A stretch of DNA of 64,000 nt from Liolophura sinensis (Eukaryota; Mollusca; Polyplacophora; Chitonida; Chitonidae): contig NC_088301.1 in assembly GCF_032854445.1 (NCBI RefSeq), positions 7,932,281 through 7,996,280 of the forward strand, read 5' to 3'. Positions 60,801-64,000 of this stretch are shown here, in pieces; within the stretch, counting starts at the first letter, position 1; each line of letters opens with the position of its first letter. Under the pieces are notes generated by a model, which was not told where the DNA came from, did not search any database, and saw only the letters and a list, made by a program, of their open reading frames with translations. A program made the translations under genes and the position numbers.

Positions 60801-63736
60801 GTGATTTTTTTTGTTACAGCTACGTTCACGTATGCCCACTGTGAACTGCAGCCCACGACAGAGGTGGTGGATCACAGGGCTGAACAGATCACGGGCAGGA
60901 TAGAATTCAGACAGCCGGTGAGTCAGATTTTTCTCTAGAAAGCCTTTCTCTTGCAATGGTGACACGGGCAAATGGTTAACTGCTTTGTTTAATTGTTGTT
61001 TTACGACGTACTCAAGAATATTTCACTTATATGGCGGCGGTCAGCATTATGGTGAGAGAAAACCGGGCAGAGCCCAAGGACAACCCACGACCACTCACAG
61101 GTTTCTAGCAGATGTTCTCATGTGCGGCCAGAGAAGAAGCCAGCATGAGCTGGACTTGAGCTCACAGCGACCGCATTGGTGAGAGGCCTCTGTGTCACTG
61201 CGCTGCTTTGGCATGCTAACCACATCGGGTAAGGAGGCCCCAGTGATAAACTGACTATTGTTCTCTTACATCTACAAAACCATTTTCCCACAAAACGGAT
61301 ACCTCGTTGGCTCACATGGTTATGATTTCCAAAGCTAAACACCAGCCTATCGATTAATCAATCCCGGAAAAAATCATGGCATAGCTTAGGCCCGAATTAC
61401 ATTAGGCAGGGAAATGTACCACAATCCATCTTCTTCCATGAATGCACAACACTGCCGTCAAATTCTTGAAACAGGTCTGCCAGCAGCCTGCGGATGGTCG
61501 TGTGTTTCCTTTAGGATCTGTCCAGGTTCCTCCCACCATAATGCTGGCCGCCGTCGTATAAGTGAAGTTTTCTTGAGTACGACGTAAAATAATAATCAAA
61601 TAAATAAATAAACTGATGTAAATGAAACACAATTGAAACATGTTAATAATGCTATGTGTGACATATATAGTTTGTGACATTATAACTCTCGTAAGGCTTA
61701 AGAACTGTGTTCTGTGTTTCCTAAAGTTCCTACTTACTCAGGATGTTAACTGACAAGAAGCGCTTGGACGACATGGCTGAATTGAAACTTGCTCCTCGCA
61801 TATTATATAATCTTAAGTGTTCTTGAGATAATGCATTTCCTGCTAATATGTAATTACTACCAGCAAGAACAGCACGAATAATTTTGCCATTTTCAGTTGG
61901 CTGTCTTCACCCGGGGCTGGCTGGAGGTCAGAGTTCACATTGAGGGGTTGCCATTGGATGACGGCATCCTTAACTACGGTCTGCACGTGCACGAGTTCGG
62001 TGACCTCAGAGACGGATGCGAGAGCACAGGGGGTCATTACAATCCGTACGGCAACGAACATGGCGGACCTACAGTTGAAAACAGGTAAAGAAGATGCTTT
62101 ACAGGAGTGGTCACGACGCAAAACTTAATTCGTAGTTGATAAGAAACAATATTGAAGAAAGTACATTACAAACACGGTTTAAGTCCAAACCAGAACACTT
62201 AGAACTTATCTCCAATAAATCACATTCTGGGATTAAGACAGACGTCTCTTAATCCCAGCTCTATTGCTCTATTGCAATTTAAAAAATTGCTGAGTCCACA
62301 ACGCTAAGTGAGTCTACAAGTATTGTTATACTGAATGCATCGCACATTTCAAGTAACCTCACCAAGCTACTGAAAGCGTCAAATCATACATTGGTTTAAC
62401 GCTGGTAGAACATGCAGAGGCATCCCTTGTCGATAGTCTCAAGATCCATTACTAAAACAACCGAAAACGGTTTCCAAAGGAATATGTAAGATTTAATATA
62501 ATTATAAGTAATGCTGGTAACATGCAAGAAAGAAGCAGTCACATCATTTTTCACTTGATTCTTCATTTAAAGGTGGAGAAAACGCATTAACTACATAAAG
62601 TTTAGATGAAAGAGTCCAAAAAGTTATTTGTAAATGTGGTCTTCAATATTTTTTTAAATTTTTCTTTAAAAAGTAAAAAGCACTTAAAAATAATTTTTGT
62701 ATGGTGGATATTTGGGACCACCATTTGGTATACATAGTCTTTCTGTAATAGTGTGATAAATGATGATGTAAAACTTATTTGATTCACATATTTGCACTAG
62801 AATTTGGTCTTTTCAGCTGAAAAACGTGTTAAACCTCGATTTCGATCATATTTATATTTTTAATATATTCATAAATATTATCATAATTCAGATTAAACAT
62901 ATGTGTCTGTATATAAACAAAAATTTACATTCAAATAAATTGATTAAGCACGCATTACATCCTTATTTAGAACATTATTATGCAAATACGATATATACCA
63001 AAAGTTGGTCCCAAATATTTGAAAAATATTTTCAAATACCATTTTTTCCTGAAAAAAATATTAAAGAACAAATTTGCAATTAAGTTTTGATGCTCTTTTA
63101 TCTGATTTTGGTATCATTTTTATGTTTCCTTCTCATTTAACGCTTTCTTCTCGTTCCAGGCACGCTGGAGATTTCGGGAACGTGGTAAAGAATCGAGCTG
63201 GAGGCGTTTCTAAATATTTCCTAGACCGTGTTGCTTCTCTCACGGGACCCTACTCAATCGTCGGCCGATCGATTGTTGTAAGTTGACTTTTATTCATTTA
63301 TTACATTTCTGACTCATGAATACTTCGGTTAGATAATGGCTGGTCAGACTGGTAGATGTAGGAAACCACCTCACACCACCACACTTATCATTAACTACAA
63401 CCAACAGCCATTTTAGTGGATTGAAACAAGCAGCCTTATTTATAAGAGGGTCCCGTTTGTCAAGTGATTTCTTTCCAATGACTTGTCATGCCGGGGTAGC
63501 AATCAGGGAAGATAATTCACATATACATGCATTACAGATGACTGAACTGTTAGATCGGTTATTGTTTTACATATCACTTATTATCTGTTTTTCTTATCCA
63601 GTTAAAAGCTCGGGAGGATGATCTAGGACTCGGTGGCAACCCATCCAGTCGCGTGACCGGAAGTTCCGGTGGGAGAGTAGCTTGTTGTGTGATTGGTCAC
63701 TCTAACGGCCAATCATGGCGCGGATCAACTATTTAA
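57889..63736 (+). CDS. Secreted Cu/Zn superoxide dismutase-family protein, 5 exons, complete
   Basis: Exons 57889-58003, 60820-60917, 61897-62084, 63160-63277, 63602-63736; phases agree, 217 residues. An in-frame TAA at 57859 precedes the ATG. N-terminal hydrophobic signal [16 protein letters not shown], then [11 protein letters not shown] typical of extracellular SODs. SOD core: [14 protein letters not shown] (ligands His101, His103; Cys112), [14 protein letters not shown] (bridging His118, His126), RHAGDFGN (His135, Asp138), [10 protein letters not shown] (Arg198; Cys201, pairing with Cys112). The last copper ligand position (SOD1 His120, normally VVH before the DDLG block) reads [11 protein letters not shown], so Lys175 replaces His. 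Dismutase activity is therefore doubtful, though the zinc site looks intact. Molluscs have SOD-derived secreted proteins without normal activity (pernin, cavortin type); this could be one. Introns contain several SINEs. Confidence 0.95.
58574..58705 (+). mobile_element. Degenerate SINE, head side
   Basis: GCCCATGGTTAGCGTCATGG, GAGTTCAACTCCAGCTAATG and TGGATGGTCGTGGTTTTCCC follow the SINE order; the 3' half is missing. SOD intron 1. Confidence 0.65.
59104..59235 (+). mobile_element. SINE, 5'-truncated
   Basis: AACCTGCGGATGGTGCTGGG, ATAATGCTGGCCGCCGTCGT and a CCAATCAAATAAATAAATAA tail. SOD intron 1. Confidence 0.92.
60432..60583 (+). mobile_element. SINE, 5'-truncated and diverged
   Basis: GCCTGCGCATGGCTGTGAGT, CTAATCCTGGCTGCTG, TTGAGTATGGCGTAAAACAC and a long AAATA tail. 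SOD intron 1. Confidence 0.85.
60988..61242 (-). mobile_element. Near-full-length SINE
   Basis: From the tail side GTTGTTTTACGACGTACTCA, TATGGCGGCGGTCAGCATTA, CACCGCATTGGTGAGAGG-type sequence and the head GCATGCTAACCACATCGGG. It starts about 70 bp after SOD exon 2. Confidence 0.9.
61470..61612 (+). mobile_element. SINE, 5'-truncated
   Basis: GTCTGCCAGCAGCCTGCGGA, ATAATGCTGGCCGCCGTCGT and an AATCAAATAAATAAATAA tail. SOD intron 2, opposite in orientation to the copy at 60988. Confidence 0.92.
62567..63064 (+). mobile_element. Dispersed AT-rich repeat, second copy
   Basis: Aligns with 11933-12439 throughout (ATTTGTAAATGTGGTCTT, ATCATATTTATATTTTTAA, ATAAATATTATCATAATTCA, TTACATCCTTATTTAGAACA, AAAGTTGGTCCCAAATA). 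TTAA stands at both proposed ends. SOD intron 3. Confidence 0.6.
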
Positions 63737-63826
63737 GAACGTTACTGAGAAGTCTGGAAGAAGACTGATGTAGAGGATCGACGACGCCCACGTGGTTTAT
63801 TTTGTACAGTGTTGCTTTGATTTAAT

Positions 63827-63832
63827 AATAAA
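63827..63832 (+). terminator. Polyadenylation signal AATAAA for the SOD gene
   Basis: Canonical AATAAA 91 bp after the stop codon at 63734-63736. Nothing else is recognised between here and the window end. Confidence 0.75.
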
Positions 63833-64000
63833 GTCATTTGGAATAGTAAGATTTTTGTTTTATCGTGTTTCTACTGAACATGACTTACAGATGAAAGTTC
63901 CAATCTGGACGTCTACTAGGCAACGCAAAGAAAGGTCGCTAAATTTACGAATAATCTTTTGAACTTCCACGAATGATAACACATACAGCAAGTGTAATTC

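Overview
This is animal nuclear DNA: AT-rich, with long introns, GT-AG splice sites that keep phase from exon to exon, and many tRNA-derived SINEs ending in AAAT-type tails. Protein content (nardilysin, SLC17/PHT4-like transporter, CUB receptor-like protein, secreted Cu/Zn SOD) and SINE style suggest a marine lophotrochozoan, most likely a mollusc. The species call is inference.

Layout. (1) 66-6140, minus strand: first seven coding exons of nardilysin; the rest lies beyond the left edge. (2) 6931-7103, plus: a possible terminal exon of an unrecognised small gene, in the space before the next gene. (3) 8800-15363, plus: complete eight-exon MFS anion transporter (398 aa). (4) 15364-25844: mostly non-coding, with a SINE, tandem arrays at 21.2-21.9 and 22.3-22.8 kb and a possible orphan first exon at 20552. 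(5) 25845-52615, minus: complete ten-exon gene for a 598-aa type I membrane protein with a signal peptide, two CUB domains, a juxtamembrane two-cysteine domain, one membrane helix and a long tail ending in a YIIM motif. Its introns are full of SINEs, MITE-like elements and tandem arrays. (6) 52616-57888: intergenic, repeat-rich, with a nested SINE pair. (7) 57889-63736, plus: complete five-exon gene for a secreted Cu/Zn superoxide dismutase-family protein (217 aa) in which one copper-ligand histidine position is lysine.

The genes do not form an operon or an obvious pathway. The most unusual shared property is structural. In three genes a tandem array includes a splice junction of a coding exon: nardilysin exon 6 exists as three 146-bp tandem copies, all open in frame; the transporter's exon 6 donor is repeated about six times; the CUB gene's exon 3 acceptor edge is repeated in the adjoining intron. 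Together with the SOD ligand change, a SINE sitting at a nardilysin splice donor, and TTAA-flanked MITE-like elements, these are the points most worth checking. All gene models here are read from sequence without transcript data.
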